Source of the DNA: CALAED01 sp036378315 | Lineage (GTDB): Bacteria; Actinomycetota; Actinomycetes; Streptosporangiales; Streptosporangiaceae | DNA length: 64,000 nt | Assembly: GCA_036378315.1 (NCBI GenBank) | Contig: DASUWU010000166.1 | Span: 1 to 64,000, forward strand | Direction: 5' to 3' | The notes under the pieces: generated by a model | Told to the model about the DNA's origin: nothing | Seen by the model: only the letters and a program-made list of their open reading frames with translations | Databases searched by the model: none | Shown here: piece after piece, positions 14,313-23,185 of the stretch | How positions within the stretch are numbered: position 1 is the stretch's first letter | Layout: every line of letters begins with the position of its first letter | Position numbers and translations under genes: made by a program

Positions 14313-16538
14313 CTACTCGTTCCTTGCGGCCTGCGGGCCGGTGACGCGGCCCAGGAGCGGCAGCGTGGAGGCGATGATCCCCAGGGCGGCGGCCAACCCG
14401 GTGAGCACGAGGACGTAGAAGGCGAGCCCCGGCGGGCGCAGCCCGTACCGCATCTGGGCGGTCAGGAAGAGGTGGGCGGCGAGGAAGCCGGCACCGATCG
14501 CGACGACCGCCGCCGCGAGCAGCGGCGCCGCCGTCTCCAGCGCGACGACGCGGCGCAGCACGCCGAGCGGGACCCCGGTCAGCCGCAGCACGCTGAACGG
14601 ACGCTTGCGGTCGGCCAGGCCGCCGGCCACGGTGACCGTCAGGCTGCAGCCGGCGATGACCAGGCTGGCCACGATCACCACGTTGGCCAGCTGTTTCCAC
14701 TGGTTGAGCGTCCGCGCGGAGTCGGAGTTCCACTCGGCCTGCGTGGCCGGCGGGTAGCGCTGCGGGAAGGCCGCCTCGACCACGGTACGGGCGCGTTCGA
14801 CCGCCGGCCGCGAGCCGTCCGTGCCGACGACGATCGACATGGCGGGCAGCCGCCGGAGGCGTTCCGGCGAGATGGACGCCGCCGGCCAGACCCGGGAGGT
14901 CCCCACCGGCGTACGCGGGCCGATGAGATCGGAATACACCCACGCGGTCTGGGCTCCAGCCGCGCAGCGGCCGAAGTCGGGGGCGGCGGCGATGTCCGCG
15001 CATGACGCGAGCGCGTACGGGCGCGGGCCGCGGTCCGTGTCCACTCCCGGCGGTTTCATGCCGTCGGGCGGCACGCGGACGACCACGGCGCCGTGCACTC
15101 CGGGCAGCGACTTCAGCGCGGGTGGCGCCGCAGCCGGAGGAGACAGGTCCGGCCGGAAGTTCGCGGTCAGGAGATCGGTCCCCGGACCCCCGGCCGGTGT
15201 GCCCTCGTTGGCGCTGATCGTGCCGATCGTGCCCACGGCCACGCTGGTGACGAACAGGGCGAGCACCAATCCGCTGATGGCGCGGAAGGCGACCCGCGGG
15301 TTGTCGGCGAGCCGGCGCGCGGCGACGAGCCCGGCGGCCCGCCTGGTGCGCCCGGCGATCACGCGGGACCCGGCCATGGTCAGCCACGGCCCGGCGATGA
15401 CCAGCCCCACCATGATCACGAAGAATCCCGGCAGGAACGCCTGGATCTGGCCGGCCGTCGTCCCCGGGCGCCGGCCCACCCAGTACGCCAGCTCGGCGAT
15501 GCCGGCGACGAGCGGAACCAGCCGGTAGGCGCGCGGCGCGCGCGGGGTGACCCGCCGGCTGACGCCGAGCGGGGAGATCCGCACCCGGCGCAGCGCGGCC
15601 CACGCGGCGGCCGCTGCCGCCGCCGGGACGCCGATCGCGACGAGCAGGACGTCGGCCGGGTTGAGCGACAGGTCGGCGGGGAAGAACGGCGCGCCGGTGA
15701 CCGGGATCGCCGCGAGGGGACCGCGGAAGACGAAGAACAGGCCGAAGCCGATGATGGTGCCCGCGAGCGCGGAGATCGTCGACTCGACGGTCGAGATCAG
15801 CGAGACCTGCCGTGGCGTCGCGCCGACCAGGCGCATCGCCGCGAACCGCTGCTCCCGCCTGGTCGCCGCCAGCCGGGCCGCCGTGCCGACGAACATGAGC
15901 ACGGGGAAGAGCAGCGACAGCGCCACCACGGAGAGGATGAGGTCGAGCCCCGCCGCCCTGATGCCGACCTCGCAGCCGTCGCAGCCGCTGGGCGCGGTCG
16001 TCTGGACCCGGGTGACCCGGTGGGCGCCCGACCACCGCGCCAGCTCGTCCGGAGTATGCCCGATGATGATGATCAGCGAGTCGGGGGCGGGCAGCGCCGC
16101 CGCACCGATCGTCCCGACCTGATGCCCGGGAAAGCGGTCGCCGAGCTGGGCGCCAGGAACCGTACGAAGCAGCGAGCCGAGGGCCGGCGAGGCGTAGAAC
16201 TCCCCAGGGCCCGGCAGCCGCGGGATGCCCGGCGGCACCGGCGCGGCCGGGCCGGTGGCCGCGACGTCGACCCGGCCGATGGTCAGGCGGTCGAAGTAGT
16301 CGCCGGTCAGCCGCCACCACAGCGGGTCGGCAGCGGCCGGCGGCCGGGCGTCGGCGACCGCGGCGACCCCCGAGTTCAGCCAGGCATACCGGGCGTTCTG
16401 GGTGTTCACCGCATTGATCCCCGCCAGCGTGGTCAGCAGCAGGCCGACGCCGAGCGCCACGGCGACCGCGATGATGACGAGTCGTACGGCGGCCTCCCTG
16501 CCGCCGGCCAGGGTGAGCCGGAGCGCGAAGCCGATCAC
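14313..16538 (-). CDS. ABC transporter permease, FtsX/MacB type
   Basis: 741 residues. An N-terminal membrane helix (LVIIAVAVALGVGLLLTTLAG) is followed by a large extracytoplasmic domain. Three helices of a first FtsX unit lie at about residues 210-340 (ILSVVALSLLFPVLMFVG, LAGTIIGFGLFFVF, LLVAIGVPAAAAAAAW). Further helices, a second extracellular domain and a second FtsX unit at the C-terminus (LANVVIVASLVIAGCSLTVTV, LLAAAVVAIGAGFLAAHL, FYVLVLTGLAAALGIIAS) complete it. Such two-unit permeases export or extract hydrophobic compounds or peptides. Its start overlaps the end of the ATPase gene by four bases, and both follow a PadR repressor gene, so this is a PadR-controlled efflux operon. Confidence 0.9.
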   Translation of the reverse strand: MIGFALRLTLAGGREAAVRLVIIAVAVALGVGLLLTTLAGINAVNTQNARYAWLNSGVAAVADARPPAAADPLWWRLTGDYFDRLTIGRVDVAATGPAAPVPPGIPRLPGPGEFYASPALGSLLRTVPGAQLGDRFPGHQVGTIGAAALPAPDSLIIIIGHTPDELARWSGAHRVTRVQTTAPSGCDGCEVGIRAAGLDLILSVVALSLLFPVLMFVGTAARLAATRREQRFAAMRLVGATPRQVSLISTVESTISALAGTIIGFGLFFVFRGPLAAIPVTGAPFFPADLSLNPADVLLVAIGVPAAAAAAAWAALRRVRISPLGVSRRVTPRAPRAYRLVPLVAGIAELAYWVGRRPGTTAGQIQAFLPGFFVIMVGLVIAGPWLTMAGSRVIAGRTRRAAGLVAARRLADNPRVAFRAISGLVLALFVTSVAVGTIGTISANEGTPAGGPGTDLLTANFRPDLSPPAAAPPALKSLPGVHGAVVVRVPPDGMKPPGVDTDRGPRPYALASCADIAAAPDFGRCAAGAQTAWVYSDLIGPRTPVGTSRVWPAASISPERLRRLPAMSIVVGTDGSRPAVERARTVVEAAFPQRYPPATQAEWNSDSARTLNQWKQLANVVIVASLVIAGCSLTVTVAGGLADRKRPFSVLRLTGVPLGVLRRVVALETAAPLLAAAVVAIGAGFLAAHLFLTAQMRYGLRPPGLAFYVLVLTGLAAALGIIASTLPLLGRVTGPQAARNE
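14315..14350 (-). repeat. 36-bp copy B: 3' end of the intact permease gene
   Basis: This is the second member of the direct repeat pair with 12528-12563. It lies at the extreme C-terminal coding end of the FtsX-like permease gene (GRVTGPQAARNE, TAG stop at 14313-14315). Confidence 0.85.
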
Positions 16539-17233
16539 GAGGCGGCCCGGCCGGCGGCGAACGAGTTGACCTTGCCGTCGCGGACGATGACCTCTCGATC
16601 CGCGTACGCGGCCACCCGGGGCTCGTGGGTGACCAGGATGACGGTGGTGCCCCGCTCGCGGGCGGCGGCCACCAGCAGGTCCATCACATGCTCCCCGGTG
16701 AGCGAGTCGAGCGACCCGGTCGGCTCGTCGGCGAACAGGACCTCCGGGTCGGCGACCAGGCCGCGGGCCAGCGCGACCCGCTGCGCCTCCCCTCCGGACA
16801 GCTCCCCCGATCTGCGCCGCTCGAGACCGTCCAGGCCGAGCCGCCCGAACCAGGCCCGCGCCCTGGCCAGCGCCGCCCCGCGGCGGGCGCCGCCGAGGAG
16901 CAGCGGCAGCGCCACGTTCTCCTCGGCGGTCAGCTCGGGAACGAGCTGGCCGAACTGGAACACGAACCCGAACCGGCCGCGCCGCAGCGCGCTGCGCTCC
17001 GCCTCGGTCATGGTGTCGAGCCGCCGGCCGGCGAAGCTGATCTCGCCGGACCGCGGTACGAGGATGCCGGCGAGGCAGTGTAGGAGGGTCGACTTGCCCG
17101 ACCCGCTCGGCCCCATGACGGCGAGGATCTCCGCCGCGTCCACCGACAGGCAGGCGCCGCGCAGCGCGGGCGTCTTGCCGAACGACAGGACGAGGTCACG
17201 CGCCTCGATGACGCCGCGGTCGCCGGCGGTCAT
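16535..17233 (-). CDS. ABC transporter ATP-binding protein, MacB/LolD type
   Basis: 232 residues with all ABC motifs: Walker A GPSGSGKST (about residue 41), Q-loop FQFGQLVPELTAEENVALPLLL, signature LSGGEAQRVALARGL, Walker B VLFADEPTG, D-loop SLDS and the His switch LVTHEP. The LolD/MacB-like spacing and a partner of the FtsX type indicate a mechanotransmission or efflux transporter. Starts and stops overlap with the permease downstream and the PadR gene upstream (four bases each), so the three genes are one translationally coupled operon. Confidence 0.95.
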   Translation of the reverse strand: MTAGDRGVIEARDLVLSFGKTPALRGACLSVDAAEILAVMGPSGSGKSTLLHCLAGILVPRSGEISFAGRRLDTMTEAERSALRRGRFGFVFQFGQLVPELTAEENVALPLLLGGARRGAALARARAWFGRLGLDGLERRRSGELSGGEAQRVALARGLVADPEVLFADEPTGSLDSLTGEHVMDLLVAAARERGTTVILVTHEPRVAAYADREVIVRDGKVNSFAAGRAAS

Positions 17234-17754
17234 CGCCGCACCATCTCCGCCAGCGCGTCGAGCCGGGCCGCGGTCAGGTCGATCCAGCGCAGGTCGGCCT
17301 CCAGGTGGAACAGGCCGTGATCGGCGAGGAGCGCGTCCACCAGCGGACCGGTCCGCTTCAGCTCGGTCAGCTCGCGCATGCGCCGCAGGTGCGCGGCCCG
17401 CTGGGCGTCGAGGTAGCGCTCGGCCGGACGCCCGAGCATCAGCGCCAGCACCACCTTGGTGAACAGCACCGTCTGCAGGTGCGGCTCGGGCATGACGGGC
17501 TCGCCCAGCCAGGTCTCGACCTCGGTCACGCCTCGCTCGGTGATGATGTAGCGCTTGCGGTCGGGACCGCCGCCGGGCTCGGCCTCGGCGGCCACCACCT
17601 TGCCGTCCCTGGCCAGCCGGCTCAGCGTGGCGTAGACCTGCCCGAACGGCAGCGGCTTACCCCGCCCGAAGTACGCGTCGTAGTCGCGCTTGAGGTCGTA
17701 CCCGTGGCTCGGCTCCCGTTCGAGCAGCCCGAGCAATGTCAGCGGAACGCTCAT
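17230..17754 (-). CDS. PadR family transcriptional regulator
   Basis: 174 residues from ATG 17754. The N-terminal winged helix is of PadR type: LTLLGLLEREPSHGYDLKRDYDAYF, GQVYATLSRLARDGKVV and RKRYIITERG. The C-terminal helices form the Vir_act_alpha_C-like dimerisation part. The gene leads the ABC operon and ends with a four-base overlap into the ATPase gene. A near-palindrome 13 bases upstream of the start is the probable operator, so the protein should repress its own efflux operon until a ligand, perhaps the exported compound, binds. Confidence 0.9.
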   Translation of the reverse strand: MSVPLTLLGLLEREPSHGYDLKRDYDAYFGRGKPLPFGQVYATLSRLARDGKVVAAEAEPGGGPDRKRYIITERGVTEVETWLGEPVMPEPHLQTVLFTKVVLALMLGRPAERYLDAQRAAHLRRMRELTELKRTGPLVDALLADHGLFHLEADLRWIDLTAARLDALAEMVRR

Positions 17755-17766
17755 GCCGGCAACTCT

Positions 17767-17803
17767 ACACTGAGTGTATACGTCACGGCTATACATTCAG
17801 CGT
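17767..17803 (-). promoter_or_regulatory. PadR operator palindrome
   Basis: ACACTGAGTGTATA at 17767-17780 and TATACATTCAGCGT at 17790-17803 are inverted copies (12 of 14 bases) with a 9-bp spacer. PadR proteins usually bind ATGTAT/ATACAT-like dyads. It lies just upstream of the padR-type start and so would overlap the operon promoter. Confidence 0.7.
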
Positions 17804-17834
17804 CGCCGCGAGGCCGCCGGGCGGGCGGAGGTGT

Positions 17835-18674
17835 TCAGCCGAGCCGGCCCAACGCCTCGGCGAGCGGGGCGAGCACACGCGGGTCATGAGGCGGCGGCAG
17901 GTACACGATCGCGAGGTCCAGACCCTGCTCGCCGAGGGCCGCGGCCTGGTCGGCGACCGGTCCTGGATCGCCGTCGGCACCGAGCATCACGTGGCTCGAC
18001 AGCGTGATCTCCTTCGGATCGCGCCCGAGATCCGCGCAGTGCGCGTACAGGACGTCACGTTTGCGGGCGAACTCCTCGGGCGTGCCACCGAGGAAGTTCC
18101 AGTGCTGGGCGAACCGGGCGGCGGTGCGCAGTGTCCGCTTCTCGCCGCTGCCACCGACGCAGATCGGCACGTGCGGCCGCTGCACACCCTTCGGCTCGCA
18201 GCGCGCCTCGGTGAGCCGGTAGTACGTGCCGGTGAACGTCGTGGTCTCCTGGGACAGCAGACCGGTGATCACCTCGCACGCCTCCTCGAACCGGTCGCTG
18301 CGCTCCCGGGGACTACCCAGCTCGATCCCGTACGCGCCGGACTCCTCCTCGTTCCAGCCCGCGCCGATGCCCAGCTCGACCCGGCCGCCGGAGACGACGT
18401 CCAGCGTCGCGGCCATGTTCGCCAGCACGGCGGGGTGGCGGTAGTGAATCCCGGTCACGAGCGTGCCGAGACGCAGCCGGCTGGTCGCCTGGGCCAGCGC
18501 GGTCAAGGTGATCCACCCTTCCATGCACGGCCCGGCCGGGTCGGAGAAGATCGGGTAGAAGTGGTCGAAGGTCCAGCCGGACTCGAAGATCCCGATCTGG
18601 TCGGCCTCCCGCCACACGGCGAGCATGTCCGGCCAGGTGGTGTTCTGCGGTGAGGTCTTGAACGCGAAACGCAT
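17835..18674 (-). CDS. LLM-class F420-dependent oxidoreductase
   Basis: 279 residues from ATG 18674, placed nine bases after GGAGG; an ATG overlapping that ribosome site is less likely. It shows the luciferase-like monooxygenase fold: FAFKTSPQNTTWPDMLAVW, DHFYPIF, LGTLVTGIHYRHPAVLANMAATLDV and GRVELGIGAGWNEEES (the conserved GR.ELGIGAGW motif), and PICVGGSGEKRTLR for cofactor phosphate. The pattern is that of the actinobacterial F420-dependent TIGR-type family. These enzymes oxidise or reduce small molecules with coenzyme F420; the substrate cannot be deduced. It stands alone on the minus strand. Confidence 0.85.
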   Translation of the reverse strand: MRFAFKTSPQNTTWPDMLAVWREADQIGIFESGWTFDHFYPIFSDPAGPCMEGWITLTALAQATSRLRLGTLVTGIHYRHPAVLANMAATLDVVSGGRVELGIGAGWNEEESGAYGIELGSPRERSDRFEEACEVITGLLSQETTTFTGTYYRLTEARCEPKGVQRPHVPICVGGSGEKRTLRTAARFAQHWNFLGGTPEEFARKRDVLYAHCADLGRDPKEITLSSHVMLGADGDPGPVADQAAALGEQGLDLAIVYLPPPHDPRVLAPLAEALGRLG

Positions 18675-18983
18675 GATTGTCATCCTCCAGCAGGAGCGGG
18701 CGGCTTTCCAGCGGGCTGGGAAGCGGCGGCTCCCCGCAGCGGACGGCCGGCGCTCCCGCCCGCCCGTCACCCCTCGCGGCCGCCGTCGAGGAGGTTCGCC
18801 TCGTCCATCCCTGGGTCGGCACCCGACAATCTCCGTAACCGAACTAAAGGGCACTATGTCCGGCTGGAATGAGGCCAATACATCTCTCAGCTACCACAGC
18901 GATTCGTTCATTGATGAAAATGCGGGGACGGCGGCGAGAAATGCGTCTTTGGCCCCGGTCCCGTCCTGGACTCGCGGCGCCGG
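18675..18983. other. Intergenic region without a supported gene
   Basis: About 310 bases between the LLM oxidoreductase start and the P450 stop, both minus strand. A plus-strand ATG at 18856 behind AAAGGG opens a frame (MSGWNEANTSLSYHS) that runs into the antisense of the P450 gene. I do not accept it as a gene. The region is less GC-rich around 18830-18930. Confidence 0.4.
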
Positions 18984-20381
18984 TCAGGAATGGCGCGGGG
19001 TGAGGCGCATGGGCAGGCGCGCGCCCGGCCGGAGGGTGACGTGCGGGCGCGGGTCAGGCAGGCCGCCGCGGACGAGGTCGAGCCGGAAGCGCCGGACCAG
19101 GGTGCCCAACAGCAGCACGGACTCGAGCTGGGCGAACCCCGCGCCGACGCAGCCGCGCCGCCCGCCACCGAACGGGATGTACGCGTAGCGGTGCCGTTCC
19201 GGCGCGTCGGACAGGAAGCGCCGCGGGTCGAATCCCTCGGGGTTGGACCAGGTGGCCGGATGGCGGTGGACGAGGTACGGCGGGACGGCGACGGTGCTGC
19301 CCGCCGGGATGCGGACGCCGTCCATCTCGTCGTCGCCGATGGCGTCGCGTTCGATCGTCCAGGCCGGCGGGTAGAGCCGCATCGCCTCGCTCACCACAGC
19401 CTGCGTCCAGGGGAGCTTGTCCAGGTCGGCCGCCGTCGGGTCGGCGCCGAGCGCGTCGACCTCGTCCTCCAGCCGGTCACGGGCGGCCGGGTAGGCCGAC
19501 AGCAGCGCCAGGCTCCACGCCAGCGCGACCGCGGTCGTCTCGTGCCCGGCGAGCATGAACGTGGCGACCTCGTCCCTGATCTCCTCGTCGGTGAACGCGG
19601 AGCCGTCCTCGTCGCGCGCCGCGATCAGCAGGTCGAGCAGATCGCGCGGCTCACGCGGGTCACGCGGGTCACGCGGGTCACGTGGGTCACGCGAATCGCG
19701 CGGCGCCGTGGTGGCGCGCCTGGCGGCGATGACCCGGCGTACGGGGGCGTCGACGGCGTCCATGGTGCCCCAGAAGCCGCGGGTCGCCCGCACGATGGCG
19801 CGGCTCGTCCGCGCGCCCCACAGGAAAGGAACGAACGACGCCAGCCCGACGGCCCGCTGCGCCTGGGCGAGCGCGCGCCCCAGCCGTACGGCATCGGTGG
19901 ACAGGTCGGCGCCGAAGAGCACCTGGCCGGCCACGTCGAGGGTGAGGCGGCCCAACTGTGCCCCGAGGTCGATCACCATGCCGGCCGGCAGGGTCTCCCA
20001 GTGCGCCGCCGTACGGCGGGCGGCCGCCACCATCTGCGGCGCGAACTCCAGCACCTGGCGGTGGGAGAACATCGGCTGGACGAGGCGGCGATGGCGGCGC
20101 CACGTGCCGCCCTCGCTCGTCAGCAGCCCGCTGCCGAGAAAGACGCGGAGCGGACGGTAGGTGAACGCCTTGACGTAGTTGTCCTGGTTTCGGGCCAGCA
20201 CGTACTCGACGATTTCGGGCCGGCTGACGACGAAGAGCCGGCGGCCGGGATACAGCGGCATTTCCACGACGTCGCCGTAGGCGGCCAGCCGCCGGTAGCT
20301 GTCGAGCGGCCGATGGGCGAATCCCGCGATGACGCGGGCCGTCGCCGCGCCGCGCGGGCCCGGGGCGCTGTAGCGGCTCAT
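18984..20381 (-). CDS. Cytochrome P450
   Basis: 465 residues from ATG 20381; an earlier in-frame start would add 33 residues that do not look like P450. The I-helix AGHETT, the ExxR pair in SEAMRLYPPAW, the PERF-like DPRRFL and the haem loop FGGGRRGCVGAGFA with its axial Cys are all present. Segments such as YVKAFTYRPLRVFLGSGLLTS and GGTWRRHRRLVQPMF resemble the CYP class with broad or fatty-acid-type substrates (CYP102/CYP110-like). It is cytoplasmic and needs separate ferredoxin and reductase partners, none of which are adjacent. A tandem Arg-Asp-Pro tract lies between the G and I helices. Confidence 0.92.
   Translation of the reverse strand: MSRYSAPGPRGAATARVIAGFAHRPLDSYRRLAAYGDVVEMPLYPGRRLFVVSRPEIVEYVLARNQDNYVKAFTYRPLRVFLGSGLLTSEGGTWRRHRRLVQPMFSHRQVLEFAPQMVAAARRTAAHWETLPAGMVIDLGAQLGRLTLDVAGQVLFGADLSTDAVRLGRALAQAQRAVGLASFVPFLWGARTSRAIVRATRGFWGTMDAVDAPVRRVIAARRATTAPRDSRDPRDPRDPRDPREPRDLLDLLIAARDEDGSAFTDEEIRDEVATFMLAGHETTAVALAWSLALLSAYPAARDRLEDEVDALGADPTAADLDKLPWTQAVVSEAMRLYPPAWTIERDAIGDDEMDGVRIPAGSTVAVPPYLVHRHPATWSNPEGFDPRRFLSDAPERHRYAYIPFGGGRRGCVGAGFAQLESVLLLGTLVRRFRLDLVRGGLPDPRPHVTLRPGARLPMRLTPRHS
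19651..19695 (-). repeat. 9-bp tandem repeat inside the P450 gene
   Basis: Five copies of TCACGCGGG (plus-strand reading), two of them with one or two changes, encode RDPRDPRDPRDPRE-type residues in a surface loop of the P450. The unit is a multiple of three, so copy-number change keeps the frame. Confidence 0.9.
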
Positions 20382-20505
20382 GCCGACGATCCAGGGACGG
20401 AGGACGCTAAGACGGTTTGCTCGCAGTTCGTCCGGGCTCGGGCTGCGGGCTGATCTCGGGCGGACCGGCGCCGGGCCCAAGCTTTGTCAACGACCGATGT
20501 CGACT

Positions 20506-21033
20506 CTAACGGGTACCGCGCACCGCGTCCGCGGTGGGGGTCTCCGCACCGCCCATGATCGGCGCGCCGGCCGCGACCGGGGTGGCCTTCTCGCTCGGCC
20601 GGACGACGCTGAGAAGCGCCCAGACCGTGGTCGCCCCCTCCTCGTGGCGCACGCCCCAGCAGTCCGCGAGCGACTCGACGATGCCGAGGCCACGGCCGCC
20701 GAGCGACGACAGGGTGGGCCGGCCGCGCCGCGGCTCGGTCGAGGCGCCGCCGTCGCTCACCGACACCTCGATGATGTCGCCGTGCCGGTTCCAGGCGACC
20801 CGCACCTCACCGGACGGCAGCGGCCTGGCATGCCGCAGCGCGTTGCTCAGGAGCTCGCTGACGATGACGCTGGCGTCGGCCACGGTGGTCTCGGCGACCC
20901 CGGTGGCGAGTAGCTGTGCGCAGAGTCGCTGGCGGGCCACCGCGACGCTCGACGGGGCATGCGGTAGCAACACGACGCTCGACGCCCTCACCTCCCCCAG
21001 CAGACCTTTCACCGGGTCCATGGGCTCGTCCAC
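20506..21033 (-). CDS. Anti-sigma factor-type ATP-binding regulatory protein
   Basis: 175 residues from GTG 21033. The Bergerat-fold kinase-like ATPase core is clear: VIVSELLSNALRHARP (N box), IEVSVSDGGAS (G1, D-x-G) and LGGRGLGIVESLADCWGV (G2), followed by GATTVWALLSV. This is the HATPase_c_2 type of RsbW/SpoIIAB-like proteins so common in actinomycetes. They bind sigma factors or anti-anti-sigma partners and may phosphorylate them on Ser. No sigma factor is adjacent. The last 30 residues are disordered. It lies upstream of the P450 gene and downstream of the sensor kinase gene on the same strand. Confidence 0.85.
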   Translation of the reverse strand: MDEPMDPVKGLLGEVRASSVVLLPHAPSSVAVARQRLCAQLLATGVAETTVADASVIVSELLSNALRHARPLPSGEVRVAWNRHGDIIEVSVSDGGASTEPRRGRPTLSSLGGRGLGIVESLADCWGVRHEEGATTVWALLSVVRPSEKATPVAAGAPIMGGAETPTADAVRGTR

Positions 21034-21220
21034 TACTCGTACCGACCGAAATGCCCAGTAAGGTCGGACTGGAAACCCAAACCGGGCAATCGGCCCTTGC
21101 TACCCGGAGTAGCCGACGCTGCGGACACTCCAGGAATCCTCCTGGGAAATATCCCCTTAGGCCGCGCGTCTAAGCATTGAGGACCATTGTTTCGTCGGTC
21201 ACATTCCGTACAACCCAGCA

Positions 21221-23110
21221 TCATTGCGCTTGCGGAAGCACGAGGCGCATGCACGTGCCGCCACACGTGCGCGAGTGAGCGGTGATGTCGCCGCCCTGCG
21301 CGAGGGCCAGTCGCTTGACGATGTAGAGCCCGAGACCGATGCCTCCGAACCGGCGCCGGTCGCCCGCCTCGCCCTGCACGAACCGCTCGAAGATCCGTTC
21401 ATGGTCGCCCGGCGCGATGCCCACGCCCTCGTCCGACACGGTGACGACGATGTGCGCGCCCTCGGCGCGGGCGGCCACCGTCACCGTGCCACCGTCCGGC
21501 GAGTACTTGACAGCGTTCTCCAGCAGCTGCCCGACGATGATGTCCGTGGCCATCGGGTCGGCGCACGCAGCGGGCAGCGCACCTGGCCCCTCGGGGATGT
21601 CGACCTTCACGAGGTGCCGCTCGGACAGCGACTGGAACGCCAGCGTCGCCGCGCGCAGCAGCTCGGCGAGGTCGAACGGCTCGGCCTTGACCGGCAGCTC
21701 GTCGGCGCCGGCCCGCGCGCCGAGGAGCAGGTTCTCCACCAGACGGCCCAGCGAGCGGGCCCGCTCGGCGATCGTCGCGACCGCCTGGCGGCGCTCGACG
21801 TCGGCCAGGTTGTCCCAGCGGGCGACCAGCGTGCTGGCGAACCCCTGGACGACCGTGATCGGCGTCCGCAGCTCGTGGCTCGTCGTCGCGAGGAAGAGGT
21901 CCTTGGCCTCTTCGAGCGCCTTGGCCGCCGTCACGTCGCGGAAGTCGACGACCCGTTCGCCGGTCTCGTCGATCTCCGCGCACAGCACGTCGATCCACGT
22001 GCCCGACTCGAGCTGGTGGCGGACGACCGCGCCGGCCGCGGGCTCGGGAAACGGCAGCTTGTGCCCGATCGCCGCGGCGGCCGGCACCCCGCTGATCAGG
22101 TGCGCGGCCGGGTTCCACTGCCGCACGATCCCCTCGTGGTCGAGCACCGCGATGCCGTCGGCGCTGGCGTCGATGACCGCCCGCTCGTGCGCCCGCTGCC
22201 GTACGACCGCCTCGTAGGCCACGGCATTGCCGACCACGACGCCCGCGTGCCCGGCGAGCAGCTCGAGCAGCTCGAGCTCGATGTGGCCGACCGTACGGCC
22301 GGAGAACAGCGCGTACAGCACCCCGTACGGGCGTCCGTGCAGGTTCGACAGGCCGAGCGCGACGGTGTACGGTCCCGGCAGCTCGGACCAGATCAGGTCA
22401 CCCGGCCGGCGCGCGTCGCCGGCCAACATGATCGACTTGCCGGTGCGCAGCAGCTCCCCGACGAGGCTGGCGCGCAGCCCGGCGGTGGCCCCGCGCAGGT
22501 GCTCGGGCAGCCCGCTGGTGGTGACCAGACGCAGCGTGTCCGCGCCCTCCTCGATGCGGACGAACCCGGCGGCGTCCGCGCCGGTCAGCTCGATCAGCGC
22601 GTCCACGATGCGGTCGAGCACGACGGCCAGATCGAGCTCGGCGTTGATGTCGGCGATCACATCGTTCAGCCGCCTGACCAGCCTGGCCCGCTCGGCCACG
22701 TGATGCCGGGCGGCATGGTCCTCCTCGACCGGGTGGTAGACCTGGACCCAGCCGATGAACTCGCCGGCATCGCCCGGCCCGGTGCCAGGAGCGCGCAGCG
22801 CGCTGGTGTCGATCCGTACGTCGATCAGGCTGCCGTCGCGGTGCGCCCTGCGGGTCGCGATGGAGATCTGCCCGCCCGCCCTGACCCGTTCCAGCACCGC
22901 GTCGTGCTCGGCCCGCAGCTCGTCCGGCACGATCGGCGGGACCGTTCCGATGATTTCGGCGGCCGACCAGCCGAACATGCGCTCCGCCGCGGGATTCCAG
23001 ACGGTCGCGCCGAGATCGCGGTCGACGGCCACGATCGCGTCGGGCGCGCACCCGACCACGGCGCGGACCATCCCCATCGCGTCAACGGCATCCTGCGGCA
23101 CACAGGTCAT
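21221..23110 (-). CDS. PAS-GAF-PAS sensor histidine kinase
   Basis: 629 residues from ATG 23110 (an upstream TTG is possible). Order of domains: PAS (about 10-115, with VDRDLGATVWNPAAERMFG), coiled segment, GAF (about 140-295), second PAS (about 310-370, DGIAVLDHEGIVRQWNPAA), HisKA with the phospho-acceptor motif FLATTSHELRTP near residue 415, and HATPase with N box QLLENAVKYS, G1 SDEGVGIAP and G2 GGIGLGLYIVKRLA. No transmembrane helix is seen, so it is a cytosolic sensor that autophosphorylates on His. No response regulator lies beside it, so it is an orphan kinase. Confidence 0.9.
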   Translation of the reverse strand: MTCVPQDAVDAMGMVRAVVGCAPDAIVAVDRDLGATVWNPAAERMFGWSAAEIIGTVPPIVPDELRAEHDAVLERVRAGGQISIATRRAHRDGSLIDVRIDTSALRAPGTGPGDAGEFIGWVQVYHPVEEDHAARHHVAERARLVRRLNDVIADINAELDLAVVLDRIVDALIELTGADAAGFVRIEEGADTLRLVTTSGLPEHLRGATAGLRASLVGELLRTGKSIMLAGDARRPGDLIWSELPGPYTVALGLSNLHGRPYGVLYALFSGRTVGHIELELLELLAGHAGVVVGNAVAYEAVVRQRAHERAVIDASADGIAVLDHEGIVRQWNPAAHLISGVPAAAAIGHKLPFPEPAAGAVVRHQLESGTWIDVLCAEIDETGERVVDFRDVTAAKALEEAKDLFLATTSHELRTPITVVQGFASTLVARWDNLADVERRQAVATIAERARSLGRLVENLLLGARAGADELPVKAEPFDLAELLRAATLAFQSLSERHLVKVDIPEGPGALPAACADPMATDIIVGQLLENAVKYSPDGGTVTVAARAEGAHIVVTVSDEGVGIAPGDHERIFERFVQGEAGDRRRFGGIGLGLYIVKRLALAQGGDITAHSRTCGGTCMRLVLPQAQ

Positions 23111-23185
23111 GGTGCCATCCGAAACTCGGCCGCACCGGGTCAAAAACCCGGCCTGGGCTGGGAAGTTTTACACCGGCGTCACCGG

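Noticed and set aside
18856..19188. A plus-strand frame beginning MSGWNEANTSLSYHS, reminiscent of a small peptide precursor
   Set aside because: It has AAAGGG before ATG, but it runs far into the antisense of the P450 gene, ends in Arg-rich shadow sequence and has no modification enzyme beside it.
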